Shown here one piece after another: positions 32,598 through 41,500 of a stretch of DNA of 64,000 bases. The notes under the pieces are model-generated. The model did not search any database, was not told where the DNA came from, and saw nothing but the letters and a program-made list of their open reading frames with translations. The stretch is from Microbacterium sp. SZ1. Its GTDB lineage: Bacteria; Actinomycetota; Actinomycetes; Actinomycetales; Microbacteriaceae. The stretch spans positions 356,772-420,771 of the forward strand of contig NZ_LPVV01000004.1 of NCBI RefSeq assembly GCF_002362255.1. The letters run 5' to 3'. Position 1 is the first letter of the stretch; each line of letters begins with the position of its first letter. The position numbers were made by a program, and so were the translations under genes.

Positions 32598-33497
32598 TCA
32601 GGAGTAGATCGACGTGATGAGCAGCGGAGGGATGAACGCGACGATCACGAGGAGGGCGACCGCCACGGCCGCGAGGAGCACGATCTGCCACACCCGCTGA
32701 TCGCGGCGGCGCGTACGGGTGAGGATGAACGCCAGCAGTGCGCCGACGACAGCGCCCCCGAGGTGCGCCTGCCAGGCGATGCCGCCGATGAAGAACCCGA
32801 CGACGAAGTTGATGCCGAGGATCACGAGGATGCCGGTGACGTTGGCGCCGATGTGACGGCCGACGATCAGCAGGGCGGCCATGAGACCGAAGACCGCGCC
32901 GGAGGCGCCGACCGTCGCGGTGCCCGGGGCGAGCAGCGCGACGGCGACGGAGCCGCCGAGCCCGCTGATGAGGTACAGCGCGAGGAAGCGCACCCGGCCG
33001 AGCATCGGCTCGAGGCTCTGACCCAGCATCCACAGCGCCAGCATGTTCAGAGCGAGGTGGATGAATCCGCCGTGGGCGAAGACTGCGGTGAGCAGACGCC
33101 AGGGCTCGAACGGGGCGCCGAAGAGATCCGGGTAGAGGTAGGGGCCGGCGAACAGCAGCTGCTGTGTGATGGCGGGGCCCATGCCGGGGACAAGCTGCAG
33201 CAGGCCGATGATCGACGTGATCAGCATCAGCGCGTAGGTCACGACCGGGTTGCCGCTGCGCACGGCTGCCATGGTCGACGAGCGTCCGCCCCAGCGCCGC
33301 TCAGCGCGCTTCTGGGCGGGAGTGCGGTTCTTGCGCTCCTCCTTCATGCACTCCGGGCAGATGACGCCGACCGCGGCCGGGGTCTGGCATTCGCCGCAGA
33401 TGGTGCGGAGGCACCGCTGGCAGAGCACGAAGCTCTGCCGATCCGGATGCCGGTAGCAGAAGTTGTCGCGGTTGTCCGCGAACTCAGGCGTGGTCAT
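32598..33497 (-). CDS. Rhomboid-family intramembrane serine protease with Cys-rich N-terminus
   Basis: This 299-residue protease has a 50-residue soluble N-terminus with eight Cys/His residues (Cys14, His17, Cys26, Cys29, Cys34, Cys37, Cys47, Cys50) that look like a B-box-type zinc finger. A basic linker follows, then six or seven helices. The catalytic Ser199 (GASG) and His245 (AHLGG) are present, with the HLALNM motif that stabilises the oxyanion. It cleaves unknown membrane proteins. It stands convergent with crgA and is preceded by the peptidyl-prolyl isomerase gene 21 bases upstream. Confidence 0.93.
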   Translation of the reverse strand: MTTPEFADNRDNFCYRHPDRQSFVLCQRCLRTICGECQTPAAVGVICPECMKEERKNRTPAQKRAERRWGGRSSTMAAVRSGNPVVTYALMLITSIIGLLQLVPGMGPAITQQLLFAGPYLYPDLFGAPFEPWRLLTAVFAHGGFIHLALNMLALWMLGQSLEPMLGRVRFLALYLISGLGGSVAVALLAPGTATVGASGAVFGLMAALLIVGRHIGANVTGILVILGINFVVGFFIGGIAWQAHLGGAVVGALLAFILTRTRRRDQRVWQIVLLAAVAVALLVIVAFIPPLLITSIYS

Positions 33498-33518
33498 CCG
33501 GATCGGCCAGCCTCGGTG

Positions 33519-34076
33519 TCAGGCCGCGACGATGTCGATCGACTGCAGCACGACCGGCTCGATCGGACGGTCGCCCGCGGCGGTCGGCACGGCGCCGATC
33601 GCGGCGACGACGGCCTTCGAGGCGTCGTCGGCGACCTCGCCGAAGATGGTGTGCTTGCCCTGGAGCCACGGGGTCGGGTCGGTCGTGATGAAGAACTGCG
33701 ACCCGTTCGTGCCCTCAGCCTTGCCCGTGATCGCGTTGCGGCGCAGACCTGCGTTCGCCATGGCGAGGACGTAGGGCTCATTGAAGTTCAGTTCGGGGTG
33801 GATCTCGTCGTCGAAGTTGTATCCGGGTCCGCCGACGCCCTGACCGAGCGGGTCGCCGCCCTGGATCATGAAGTTAGGGATGATGCGGTGGAAGATCACG
33901 TCCTTGTACAGGGGTCCCTCGCCGGGCTTGCCGGTGGCGGGATCGGTCCACTCCTGAGTGCCGTCGGCGAGACCGACGAAGTTCTTGACCGTCTTCGGGG
34001 CGTGGTCGCCGAAGAGGTTGATGACGATGTCACCGTGGTTGGTGTGCAGTGTTGCGACGTGAGAAGCGTGAGGCAT
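33519..34076 (-). CDS. ppiA: Cyclophilin-type peptidyl-prolyl cis-trans isomerase
   Basis: This 185-residue cytosolic isomerase has family residues VIFHRIIPNFMIQGGD (catalytic Arg in FHRI), GTNGSQFFITT, and HTIFGEV with the active-site His. The start was set at the ATG whose product begins with the fold (MPHASHVATLHTNHGDI); the longer upstream frame lacks family similarity. A GAGAAT -10 element six bases before the ATG suggests a leaderless mRNA. Its place near crgA and the rhomboid is usual for Actinobacteria. Confidence 0.95.
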   Translation of the reverse strand: MPHASHVATLHTNHGDIVINLFGDHAPKTVKNFVGLADGTQEWTDPATGKPGEGPLYKDVIFHRIIPNFMIQGGDPLGQGVGGPGYNFDDEIHPELNFNEPYVLAMANAGLRRNAITGKAEGTNGSQFFITTDPTPWLQGKHTIFGEVADDASKAVVAAIGAVPTAAGDRPIEPVVLQSIDIVAA

Positions 34077-34221
34077 GACCTCATTCTCGCAGAGCTTCCC
34101 GTGTGTGAGCCCTGATCTAGCGCCGATCGTCGCCTGACGCAAGGCCTCGGTGATTCCCTCGCCCCTTCCAGGGTGGCGTGGCAAGATGGGGAACCCGTAC
34201 TCCAAGCGACAGGAGAGCATC

Positions 34222-34734
34222 GTGAGCATCAGCCGCAAGCGGAAGAAGGAACTGCGCCGTCTCCAGAAGGAGGCCAACCAGCTCTGGGAGAACCAGCAGG
34301 TCCTCGTCGGCCACGCTGCCGATGTGGCGCGCGAGGCGGGGCGTCAGCTCGGCAACTTCGGGCGCGAGCAGGTCGGTCCGGCCGTGCAGCACACGTACGA
34401 CCGCCGCGTGGCACCGGTCGTCGACCAGGGCGTGCGCTTCGGCAAGCACGTCGTCGACGACAAGGTCGTTCCGATCGTCGGCGGGGTCGTCGGCAGCGCA
34501 CTGACCGCCTGGGACGTCGCGAACGCCAAGCGTCACGGCATCGAGAAGAAGATCGAGAAGAAGGTGCGCAAGGCCACCAAGCCGCAGAAGAAGGGCCCGG
34601 GCATCGGCTCGGTCGTCGCCCTGGTTCTCGGCGCTGCCGCCGCCGTGGGCGTCCTCTACGCCGCATGGCAGGCCCTTCGTGCCGACGACGAGCTCTGGGT
34701 CGCCGACGACCCGCTGTCCGCGCCTGAGGCGTGA
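34222..34734 (+). CDS. Hypothetical basic membrane-associated protein
   Basis: This 170-residue protein begins at a GTG with AGGAG seven bases upstream. It starts with a lysine/arginine-rich helix (ISRKRKKELRRLQKEAN), continues with amphipathic segments, a KKIEKKVRKATKPQKK basic stretch and a C-terminal membrane helix (about 130-154). It has the look of a DUF of Microbacteriaceae; no function is known to me. It shares a GTGA overlap with the next gene. Confidence 0.75.
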   Translation: MSISRKRKKELRRLQKEANQLWENQQVLVGHAADVAREAGRQLGNFGREQVGPAVQHTYDRRVAPVVDQGVRFGKHVVDDKVVPIVGGVVGSALTAWDVANAKRHGIEKKIEKKVRKATKPQKKGPGIGSVVALVLGAAAAVGVLYAAWQALRADDELWVADDPLSAPEA

Positions 34735-35243
34735 CCGAGTTCGAGTCCCCGGCCGTCGAGCCGGCGGACGTCCACGCCCGCGTGCGTGAGGCCGCCGCTG
34801 CTCGCGATCTCGACATCGAGATCCGCGAGCGGCCGGCGGCCCGCAGTCTCTTCGAGGCGGCCGAGCTGCTCGGCATCCCTCCGGAGGGCATCGTGAAGAC
34901 CCTCGTGGTCAAGCGCTCGGACGACACCTACCTGTTCGCACTGGTGCCCGGCGGTCGCTCGATCTCCTGGGCGAAGCTCCGTGCGGTCGTCGGCGTGAAC
35001 AAGCTCCGGCTTCCGGAGGCGGAACTCGCCCTCGCCGCGACAGGGTACGAACGCGGCACGATCGTGCCGATCGGCAGCACCACGGACTGGCCCGTGTACG
35101 CCGACGAGACGATCGTCGGTCAGCGCATCGCGATGGGCGCGGGCACGCACGGCTACAGTCTCTTCGTCGACGCCGACGATCTCATCGCCGCGTACGACGC
35201 CACCGTCGCCGACATCTCGGTGCCGGAGCAGCCTCGCGACTAG
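34731..35243 (+). CDS. YbaK/EbsC-family protein (aminoacyl-tRNA deacylase-like)
   Basis: This 170-residue protein carries the YbaK domain: AAELLGIPPEGIVKTLVVK holds the catalytic-region Lys, and SWAKLRAVVGVNKLRLPEAE is typical. The family hydrolyses mischarged Cys-tRNAPro or similar and can be free-standing. The N-terminus is somewhat longer than the domain. It overlaps the upstream gene (GTGA) and converges with the NUDIX gene. Confidence 0.9.
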   Translation: MTEFESPAVEPADVHARVREAAAARDLDIEIRERPAARSLFEAAELLGIPPEGIVKTLVVKRSDDTYLFALVPGGRSISWAKLRAVVGVNKLRLPEAELALAATGYERGTIVPIGSTTDWPVYADETIVGQRIAMGAGTHGYSLFVDADDLIAAYDATVADISVPEQPRD

Positions 35244-35252
35244 CCCTCCGCG

Positions 35253-35675
35253 TCAGATCAGACCTGCCATGCGCAGCGAGATGTCGACGAGCTTGACCCG
35301 CTGCAGGTCGGCGATCGCCGTCAGCGGGAACCACTCCGCCATGTCGGTCGAGCCGTCGGCCTCGTACTGCAGGCGCCCGCCCGACACGGTCGCGCGATAG
35401 ACGATGCGCAGCGTATGCAGCGGCTGATCCGACTTCTGGACGCGCCGCGACGCCGGGATGACGCGGGAGTGGATGCCGAGCAGCTCGCCCACCTTGACGC
35501 TGTAACCCGTCTCCTCGCGGAGCTCGCGACGCACTGCCGTCTCCGGCGCCTCCCCGGGCTCGAGTCCTCCGCCGGGCATGGTCCACGCGACGCGGCGTCC
35601 TTCGATCCAGCGCGCCAGCAGTACCCGCCCGTCGTCATCGGTGACGACTGCGTATGCCGCGACACGCATGTCCAT
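35253..35675 (-). CDS. NUDIX hydrolase
   Basis: This 140-residue hydrolase is probably active on a nucleoside diphosphate derivative. The NUDIX box reads GGLEPGEAPETAVRRELREETG with all conserved Glu residues. The start at 35675 is chosen because the protein begins MDMRVAAYAVV and a -10 element (TAGGGT, minus strand) lies seven bases upstream, leaving no leader. A second ATG two codons later is possible. Substrate not predictable. Confidence 0.9.
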   Translation of the reverse strand: MDMRVAAYAVVTDDDGRVLLARWIEGRRVAWTMPGGGLEPGEAPETAVRRELREETGYSVKVGELLGIHSRVIPASRRVQKSDQPLHTLRIVYRATVSGGRLQYEADGSTDMAEWFPLTAIADLQRVKLVDISLRMAGLI

Positions 35676-35829
35676 GCGTCCCACCCTAACCGGCGGGGAA
35701 TGGAACGCGGGCGGATGCGTCGACGCGGATCGATCACGAATCGAGAAGCGGGCATCGCCGCGGCCTTCGTAGGGTGAAGTCATCATCAACGGATCACCGA
35801 TGAGAACCGCGACACGAGAGGAGCCGACC

Positions 35830-36276
35830 ATGGCGGATAAGGAGACGGGTTTCAGCGCGGAGGAGCGCGAGGCCATGAAGGCGGCTGCGGCCGACAAGCG
35901 CAAGACACGCTCTCGGGCGAAGAAATCGCCCGAGGAGGTCAGAGCCGAGGGCGAGGCCGACCTGAAAGAGGCGATCGCGAAGCTCAGCGACGAGGATCGC
36001 GCGATCGCCCAGGGGCTGCACGCGCTCGTCTCCGAGGCAGCCCCCGAACTGATCCCCCGCACGTACTACGGCATGCCGGCGTGGGCGAAGGACGGCAAGG
36101 TGCTGTGCTTCTTCCAGCCGGCGAGCAAGTTCAAGACGAGGTACGGCACCTTCGGATTCGAGCAGCCCGCCAACCTCGACGAGGGAACACTGTGGCCGAC
36201 CGCGTACGCCGTGCTCGAGCTCGACGATGCGAATCGGAAGTTCCTCGCGGAGCGCGTGCGCGCCGCGGTGAGCTGA
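35830..36276 (+). CDS. DUF1801 / YdhG-like protein
   Basis: This 148-residue protein has an Ala/Lys/Glu-rich N-terminal 45 residues (a charged helix) and then the DUF1801 fold with ELIPRTYYGMPAWAKDGKVLCFFQ and KFKTRYGTFGF. Relatives include an iron chaperone-like group, but the general role is unclear. GAGGAG lies upstream of the ATG. It is a single gene; the region before it has a TAGGGT -10 element (35766-35771). Confidence 0.85.
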   Translation: MADKETGFSAEEREAMKAAAADKRKTRSRAKKSPEEVRAEGEADLKEAIAKLSDEDRAIAQGLHALVSEAAPELIPRTYYGMPAWAKDGKVLCFFQPASKFKTRYGTFGFEQPANLDEGTLWPTAYAVLELDDANRKFLAERVRAAVS

Positions 36277-36355
36277 TCGGGGGACCGGTCGGCGACACGG
36301 CGCTATATACCGGTTGATTCTTGGATGCCGTCCACGAAGTCGGTATCTCTGAGGA

Positions 36356-37264
36356 GTGAAGACTCTCCCCAGAATCGGAATAGCATCCCTCGTCGTCGCC
36401 GTGATCGCCGCTTCCGGCCTGCTCGCGGCTCCCGCGCCGTCCGCCTCCGCGCACGGGTATGTCGGAGGCAGCGCGTCGTCGCTGATCTCCCGTGCCGCCT
36501 GGGCGGCGAACACCGACCGCGGCGGCGTCGCCTTCGAGCCGCAGAGCCTCGAGGCTCCCAAGGGCTTCCCGGCCGGCGGCCCGGCCGACGGTCAGCTCGC
36601 CTCGGCGGGCGGTCTCTTCGGCGGCACGCTCGACGAGCAGTCGGCCACGCGGTGGGCGAAGAACGTCGTGCAGGCCGGACCCGTGCAGGTCTCGTGGACG
36701 CTCACGGCCGCCCACCGCACCGCACAGTGGCGCTACTTCATCACGAAGCAGGGCTGGAATCCCGACGCACCCCTCGATCGCGGCGACTTCGAACCGCTCG
36801 CGACGTTCGAAGGGCGCGCGGAGATCCCCAGCGTGCCGACGACCCACACCCTGTCGATCCCGTCGACCCACACCGGCTACCACGTGATCTACGCCGTGTG
36901 GGATATCGCCGACACGACCAACGCCTTCTACAACACGATCGACATCGACGTGCGAGCGGGGGGAACGGTCACCACGCCGCCCACGACGCCGGTCACGCCG
37001 ACAACGCCGGTCACGCCGCCTGTCACACCGACGACCCCGACCAGCCCGACGACCCCGACCAGCCCGCCGGCGCCGACCACTCCGACGACGCCAGAGCCGT
37101 CCGACGACATCGCCGCGTGGGACCCGACCGGTTCCTACACCGTCGGTGATCTGCGCCGGCACGACGGCGGCACCTACCGGGCCGTGCAGACGCACCGCGC
37201 ATGGGGAGATCCCTCGTGGATCACGGCTCCGTCGCTCTGGGAGCCGGTGACGCACAGTCACTGA
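36356..37264 (+). CDS. AA10 lytic polysaccharide monooxygenase with C-terminal CBM5/12
   Basis: This 302-residue secreted enzyme oxidatively cleaves chitin or cellulose. The signal peptide ends at SASA, leaving His33 (HGYV) as the new N-terminus; with His120 (TAAHRTAQW) it forms the copper histidine brace, and Phe192 (NAFYN) fills the axial position. A Thr/Pro-rich linker (about 205-248) leads to a CBM5/12-type chitin-binding domain with the aromatic WDPTGSYTVGD pattern and a closing SLWEPV. A GTG start is preceded by GAGG. It probably supplies soluble chito-oligosaccharides for uptake. Confidence 0.94.
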   Translation: MKTLPRIGIASLVVAVIAASGLLAAPAPSASAHGYVGGSASSLISRAAWAANTDRGGVAFEPQSLEAPKGFPAGGPADGQLASAGGLFGGTLDEQSATRWAKNVVQAGPVQVSWTLTAAHRTAQWRYFITKQGWNPDAPLDRGDFEPLATFEGRAEIPSVPTTHTLSIPSTHTGYHVIYAVWDIADTTNAFYNTIDIDVRAGGTVTTPPTTPVTPTTPVTPPVTPTTPTSPTTPTSPPAPTTPTTPEPSDDIAAWDPTGSYTVGDLRRHDGGTYRAVQTHRAWGDPSWITAPSLWEPVTHSH

Positions 37265-37282
37265 TCCGCACCTGTTCGCCCC

Positions 37283-37317
37283 GACGTCGCCCTTCCGGTC
37301 TCCGGGAGGGCGACGTC
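37283..37317. terminator. Hairpin terminator after the LPMO gene
   Basis: An 11-bp perfect stem (gacgtcgccct at 37283-37293 against agggcgacgtc at 37307-37317) with a nested ccgg/ccgg pair in the loop lies 19 bases past the LPMO stop. Confidence 0.75.
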
Positions 37318-37355
37318 CGTTCCCCGGCCAACGGCGGGACACTAGCGTGGATGCC

Positions 37356-38471
37356 GTGAGCACAACGCCCTTCCCCGCATCCGTGTACGCCGCCCGCCTC
37401 GACCGCGCCTCCGCCCTCGCCGCCGACGCCGGTCTGGACGCGATCGTCGTCGGTCCTGGTCCCGACCTGCAGTACCTCGTGGGCGTGGACGGCGACACGA
37501 TCGAGCGTCTGACGGCCCTCGTGCTCGGCCCGGGTATCGCGCCGACGGTCGTCGTTCCGCGCATGGAGCTCGCGAAAGTGCGCAGCACCGCCGTCGGCGA
37601 GCTGGGCCTCGCCGTCTCAGACTGGGTCGACGGAGACGATGCGCACACCCTCGTAGCCGACGTGATCACCGGCGCCACCCGCGTCGGGGTGTCGGACGCC
37701 CTCCCCGCCCTCCACGTCATCCCGCTCGCCGACGGCCTCGGTCTGCCTCTCGAGCTCGCGACTCCCGTGCTGCGGGAAGGGCGCATGATCAAGGATGCCG
37801 ACGAGATCGCAGAGCTGCGCCGAGCCGGCACCGCCATCGACGCGGTGCACCGCCGCGTTCCGGAGTGGCTGCGCGCCGGGCGGACCGAGCGTGAGGTCGC
37901 CGTCGACATCGCGGAGGCGATCGTCGCGGAAGGCCACCGCACCGTCGAGTTCGTGATCGTCGGATCGGGCCCGAACGGCGCCGACCCGCACCACGAGGTG
38001 TCGGACCGCGTGATCGAAGACGGCGACGTCGTCGTGGTCGACATCGGGGGAGCGGTGCCGAGCGGCTACAACTCCGACAGCACCCGTACCTATGTGGTGG
38101 GCACGCCCGACGCGACCGCTGCCGAGCGCATCGCGGTGCTCGTGCGCGCCCAGCAGGCCGCGGTCGACGCCGTGCGGCCGGGCGTCACGGCCGAGCAGGT
38201 GGATGCCGCCGCGAGAACCGTGCTGGCCGACGCCGGACTCGGCGACGCGTTCCTGCACCGCACGGGCCACGGCATCGGCGTCTCGGTGCACGAGGAGCCC
38301 TACATCGCCCCCGGGAACGACCTGGTGCTGCGCGAGGGCATGGCGTTCAGCATTGAGCCGGGGATCTACTTCGCCGGCGAGTGGGGCTCGCGCATCGAGG
38401 ACATCGTCGTGGTGACGTCCGACGGGTGCGAGCGGCTGAACGTGGCACCGCACGGTCTCACGGCCGTCTGA
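37356..38471 (+). CDS. M24-family metallopeptidase (Xaa-Pro aminopeptidase-like)
   Basis: This 371-residue enzyme has an N-terminal creatinase-like domain (residues 1-140) and a pita-bread catalytic domain. Metal ligands are seen in VVDIGGAVPSGYNSDSTRTY, TGHGIGVSVHEEPYI, IEPGIYF and SRIEDIV. It cleaves Xaa-Pro dipeptides in the cytosol. The start was placed at the GTG at 37356 because a TAGCGT -10 element ends seven bases before it; the GTG at 37347 would add three residues and lies within that element. Confidence 0.93.
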   Translation: MSTTPFPASVYAARLDRASALAADAGLDAIVVGPGPDLQYLVGVDGDTIERLTALVLGPGIAPTVVVPRMELAKVRSTAVGELGLAVSDWVDGDDAHTLVADVITGATRVGVSDALPALHVIPLADGLGLPLELATPVLREGRMIKDADEIAELRRAGTAIDAVHRRVPEWLRAGRTEREVAVDIAEAIVAEGHRTVEFVIVGSGPNGADPHHEVSDRVIEDGDVVVVDIGGAVPSGYNSDSTRTYVVGTPDATAAERIAVLVRAQQAAVDAVRPGVTAEQVDAAARTVLADAGLGDAFLHRTGHGIGVSVHEEPYIAPGNDLVLREGMAFSIEPGIYFAGEWGSRIEDIVVVTSDGCERLNVAPHGLTAV

Positions 38472-38527
38472 CGGGGGCGGCACCGCGGCATCCGTCCTCG
38501 TCACCGCATCCGTTCGGAGGGATCTCC

Positions 38528-38568
38528 GGCTCGGGAGGAGGAATCGCTGCGATTCCTCGTCCCGAGCC
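38528..38568. terminator. Hairpin terminator between convergent genes
   Basis: A 19-base arm (38528-38546) pairs nearly perfectly with 38550-38568. It can stop both the M24 peptidase and the GH92 gene, whose stops face it. Confidence 0.85.
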
Positions 38569-38597
38569 CGAGGTTTCCCGCCGAGCCGGTGCGGGGG

Positions 38598-41500
38598 TCA
38601 GACCTCCGTACGGCGGCGCCGCAGGAGCAGCACTCCGCCCGTGGAGAGCAGCCCGAGCGTCAGCACGATCAGCGCGATCGGCACCGCACCACCCGTTCCG
38701 GCCAGGCCGTCTCCCGTCGACGCCGCAGCCGTGACCGTGAGCGCACCCTGCGCGCTGAGCCCGGATGCCGTGCCCTCGGCGACCAGCGTGTGCTGCCCGA
38801 CCGCGGTGTTCGCCGGGATGGTCACCGTCGTACGGAACGCACCCGACCCGTCAGCCGTGACCTCGGCGAGGCGCACCGGCTCCGAGAAGAGCGTGATCGT
38901 CATGAGCTCGCCGGCGCCGAAGCCGCGTCCCGTGAGCTCGAGCGTGCCGCCCTGCACCACTCGCGACTGGCCGATCACGAGCTCCGCCTGCAGCACCGGG
39001 GCGCTGCGGACCTCGATCGTCAGCGGGGCCGAGGTCGACGGGCGGAACGCGACGTCATCCGACGGGACGAACCGGGCCGTGTAGGTGTGCTGCCCCGAGG
39101 TCGCGATCGTGACGTCGGCCGTGGCGACTCCCGCGGAGACGCCCGCCGAGCCGACCACGACGTCGCCCTCGAGGAACTCGACCTGGCCGGCCGCACCGGC
39201 GGGCTTCACCGTGGCGATCAGCGGCACGGATTCCCCGGCGACGGGGTCGTCGGATCCGGCCTTCAGCGACACCGAGGTGTTCTTCGGAGCCGTCGGATCG
39301 CCGACGACGAGGAGCGATGCACGCGCCTCGACCTTCGAGACGTCGCCGAGCGCGACCACCGGGTGGTCGCCGTCGACGGCTCCGCTCGGCACCGTGATCG
39401 ATCCGCTGATCGATCCGTCCTGCTCGGCCTGCACGACGACCGGCTGCTCGTCGTCGATGCGCAGCGCGACGTTCTCGCCCGCGGCGAAGCCGGTTCCGGT
39501 GATCGTGACCGTGTCGCCGGGCGCGGCCTGCTGAGGTGCCTGGATCTCGGGCTCGTACACCGGCACGGGATCGGCCACGACGATGGTCAGCTGCGTCGCC
39601 GCCGACTTGACGCCGTCGTCGGCCGTGACCGTCACGGTATAGCTGCCGGCCTTCGCGTACGTGTGCGTGCCCTGCACCGCGCCGTCGGTCACGTCGACCG
39701 CGGAGACGGAAGTGCTGTCGCCCCAGTTGACCACCGCCGACGTCTCGCCGAGACCGCCGGTGACGGTCGCCAGCGTGGCGTCGAACTCCTCGCCCGTGAC
39801 CTGCTCGTCGACCGAGCCCGCCGTGACCGACAGCTCAGCGGCCGCGGCGCGGTCCCCGTCCGACGCGATCGCGAACACGTGCACACGTCCGTCGTTCAGG
39901 GAACCCGACTCTTTCGGCATCGTCAGCGACTCGACCACCTTCGGGGCACCGTTCCCATCGACCGCGAGGGCGATCGGGGCGGTGGCGTAGATCGCCGTGT
40001 TCTTCACGCTCGATTCCGCTCCGGTTCCCGAGAGGCGACCCTCGGAGATCGTGAGCACGGAGTTGCCCTTGTACGGGTTGCCGGATGCGCCGACCCAGTC
40101 GCCGAAGCTGATGGTGACGGTCTGGGTGCTGCCGTCGGTGAAGTGCAGCACGGCATCCGAGTCGCGGTTGCTCTCGGTGGCGGTGCCGATGAACGCGATC
40201 TGCGACGCACCGGTACCCAGCGACAGCTTCACCGTCTGACCCTCGCCCGTGATGTTGTCGGGCGCGCCGGCGGGGACGGCGGGCAGGTCGTACGTCAGCG
40301 TCGTGCCGGGCACGGTCAGGGTCTGTCCCTGCACGAAGCCGTCGGCGTTGAGCTTGTCGCGGAAGTAGCCGTGGCCCTGCGAGTCGCAGTTGGCGGCGGT
40401 GACGCCGAGGTCGCCGATGCAGACGTTGTTGAAGCCTCCGATCAGGGTCTCGTCACGGAACACCTCGACCGACGCGGTGGCCTGGGCTACCGCGCCCGAC
40501 GAGTCGCGCACGGTGATGACGGGCGAGTAGGTGCCCGGCGCCGCGAACGTGTGCGGGGCGCTGACCTTCCAGCCGCCCAGCTCGTCGCGCGTGAGGGTCA
40601 CATCCTCCGCTGCCTCGCCGTCGCCGTAGTCCACCGTGACGTCGTAGCCCGACGCGTCGGTCTCGGTGCCGACGATCGTGGCGAGCGACCCCGAGAACTC
40701 CGTGCCCACGGCGACGCGCTGCGGAGCGCCCGCCGCGATCGACAGACCGTCGGCGGCGGATGCCGAGGCGAACAGCTCGACCTCCGACAGCGCCAGCGGG
40801 GAACCATCGCTCTTCAGGGAGAGCTTGACGCTCGTGTATCCCCCGGCGGTCTGCGTCGTGAACGGTCGTGTCTGCGAGTCCCACGTGAAGGTCTGGCCCT
40901 CACGGCTGTCGAGCTCGGTCCACGTCGTGCCGTCGAGTGAGCCGGAGAGCGTCCAGCTCGCGGGAGCCGCCGCCTTCGACGCACTGGTCAGCGTGTACTG
41001 GCCGATCGAGACCGGACCCGACTGCGACGTCCACACCAGCTCGGCCGAGTCGCCCGGGAAGGTGACGGTCGAGTTCATGTTGTCGTCGACGAGCGAGCCC
41101 ACGGACGTGCCGTCCGCTGCGGCGAGCGCACCGCGTCCGGGCTTGGTCGCGTCGACGAGCGTGGTGGGCACCTCGAGCTTCTCGGTGAGGTCTTTCGCAC
41201 CCCACGCCTGCGGCGTCGTGCTCATCGTGAAGTCGAGGGTGCCTCCGGCACGCAGCAGGTCGCCGTCGAAGGTCGTCTCGGTGATCGGCTGCCCGTTGAG
41301 GCTCACACCGCCCACGTAGTCGGCGCCGGCTGATGCTCCCGGCGCGTTCACGACGAGGTCGGTGTCGCCGATCGACAGCGTCGCGCTGTCGAAGAGCGGG
41401 GTGCCGATCGTGTAGTCGCCCGAGCCCACCTCGAGCGGGTAGAACCCGAGTGCCGAGAAGACGTACCAGGCCGAGAACTCGCCGTTGTCCTCATCGCCCG

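Noticed and set aside
36960..37090. Array-like acg/ccg repeats resembling a CRISPR or minisatellite
   Set aside because: The repeats encode the Thr/Pro linker of the LPMO in frame; there are no spacers and no cas genes in the window.
38589..40940. 783-codon plus-strand open frame opposite the GH92 C-terminus
   Set aside because: It is antisense to the accessory domains of GH92; low-complexity Arg/Gly/Asp content with no recognisable domain.
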